The notes under the pieces were generated by a model. The model saw nothing but the letters and a program-made list of their open reading frames with translations. It had not been told where the DNA came from and ran no database searches. Position numbers and translations under genes: made by a program. This document shows, piece by piece, positions 5,899 to 6,203 of a DNA stretch of 6,203 nt. The stretch comes from Bacteroidota bacterium (GTDB lineage Bacteria; Bacteroidota; Bacteroidia; NORP154): assembly GCA_002401055.1 (NCBI GenBank), contig NVRZ01000205.1:1-6203 (forward strand). The letters are read 5' to 3'. Position 1 is the stretch's first letter, and every line of letters starts with the position of its first letter.

Positions 5899-6203
5899 AT
5901 GGAAATAAGAAATATTGCGATTATCGCGCACGTAGATCACGGCAAAACTACCATGGTCGATAGGATCCTGCATCAAGTTAAATTGTTTAGGGATAATGAG
6001 GAGGTGAAGGAATTGATTCTTGATTCGAATGATTTGGAGAGAGAGCGAGGCATCACAATTTTGTCGAAAAATGTATCCGTCAGGTACAAGGGAACAAAGA
6101 TTAACATCATCGATACCCCTGGCCACTCGGATTTTGGGGGTGAAGTAGAGCGAGTTCTGAATATGGCGGATGGAGTCATACTTCTCGTGGATGCTTTTGA
6201 GGG
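5899..6203 (+). CDS. typA: translational GTPase TypA/BipA (N-terminal part, runs off right edge)
   Basis: TypA/BipA is a ribosome-associated GTPase of the EF-G/LepA group, involved in 50S assembly and in growth under cold or other stress. About 101 codons are visible. G1 is AHVDHGKTT (10-18), the switch I/G2 motif RERGITI (48-54) includes the invariant Thr53, and G3 is DTPGH (72-76) followed by [11 protein letters not shown]. The phrase [10 protein letters not shown] with the start [17 protein letters not shown] is characteristic of TypA; LepA and EF-G differ here. The ATG at 5899 puts the G1 motif at the normal distance from the N-terminus. The C-terminal domains lie outside the window. A -7 box at 5863-5870 suggests it has its own promoter. 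Confidence 0.95.
   Translation, partial: MEIRNIAIIAHVDHGKTTMVDRILHQVKLFRDNEEVKELILDSNDLERERGITILSKNVSVRYKGTKINIIDTPGHSDFGGEVERVLNMADGVILLVDAFE

Noticed and set aside
5830..6126. Minus-strand open frames opposite the start of typA.
   Set aside because: They are antisense to the conserved GTPase motifs of TypA and have no features of their own.

Overview
The window looks like chromosomal housekeeping sequence from a member of the Bacteroidota, probably Cytophagales-like. The grounds are the low to moderate GC content, the absence of clear Shine-Dalgarno sequences before most starts, several TAnnTTTG-type -7 boxes just upstream of genes, and the character of the proteins (a TatC with a long first periplasmic loop, and a long-chain polyprenyl diphosphate synthase). 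The phylum call is inference from these features; no database search was possible.

Layout from left to right. Positions 1-1228 (minus) hold the N-terminal part of a RecQ-family DNA helicase that runs off the left edge. Its helicase motifs are intact, but right after the first zinc-ligand cysteine the expected sequence is replaced by a 9-bp tandem repeat (33-77) that encodes Leu-Ala-Leu units in frame. A 207-bp divergent intergenic region follows, then tatC (1436-2251, plus), the core receptor subunit of the twin-arginine translocase. Converging on it, with one base between the stop codons, is a polyprenyl diphosphate synthase (2253-3233, minus) that apparently starts at TTG. After a short divergent intergenic region containing a compact inverted repeat comes asnS (3328-4842, plus). 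This is a Bacillus/Thermus-type asparaginyl-tRNA synthetase carrying a charged helical-hairpin insertion of about 75 residues in its catalytic domain.

The right part holds two small genes of unknown function that converge with an 8-bp gap: a predicted secreted three-cysteine protein (about 4965-5381, plus) and a small acidic protein (about 5390-5647, minus). The window ends inside typA/bipA (5899 onward, plus), a translational GTPase, preceded by a good -7 promoter box.

The genes do not form one pathway. They are separately transcribed core functions: DNA repair, protein export, quinone side-chain synthesis, tRNA charging and ribosome assembly or stress. I see no tRNA, rRNA, CRISPR array, insertion sequence or phage gene, and no convincing undescribed multi-gene system. 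The points most worth checking are the repeat tract inside recQ, the AsnRS insertion and the secreted cysteine protein.
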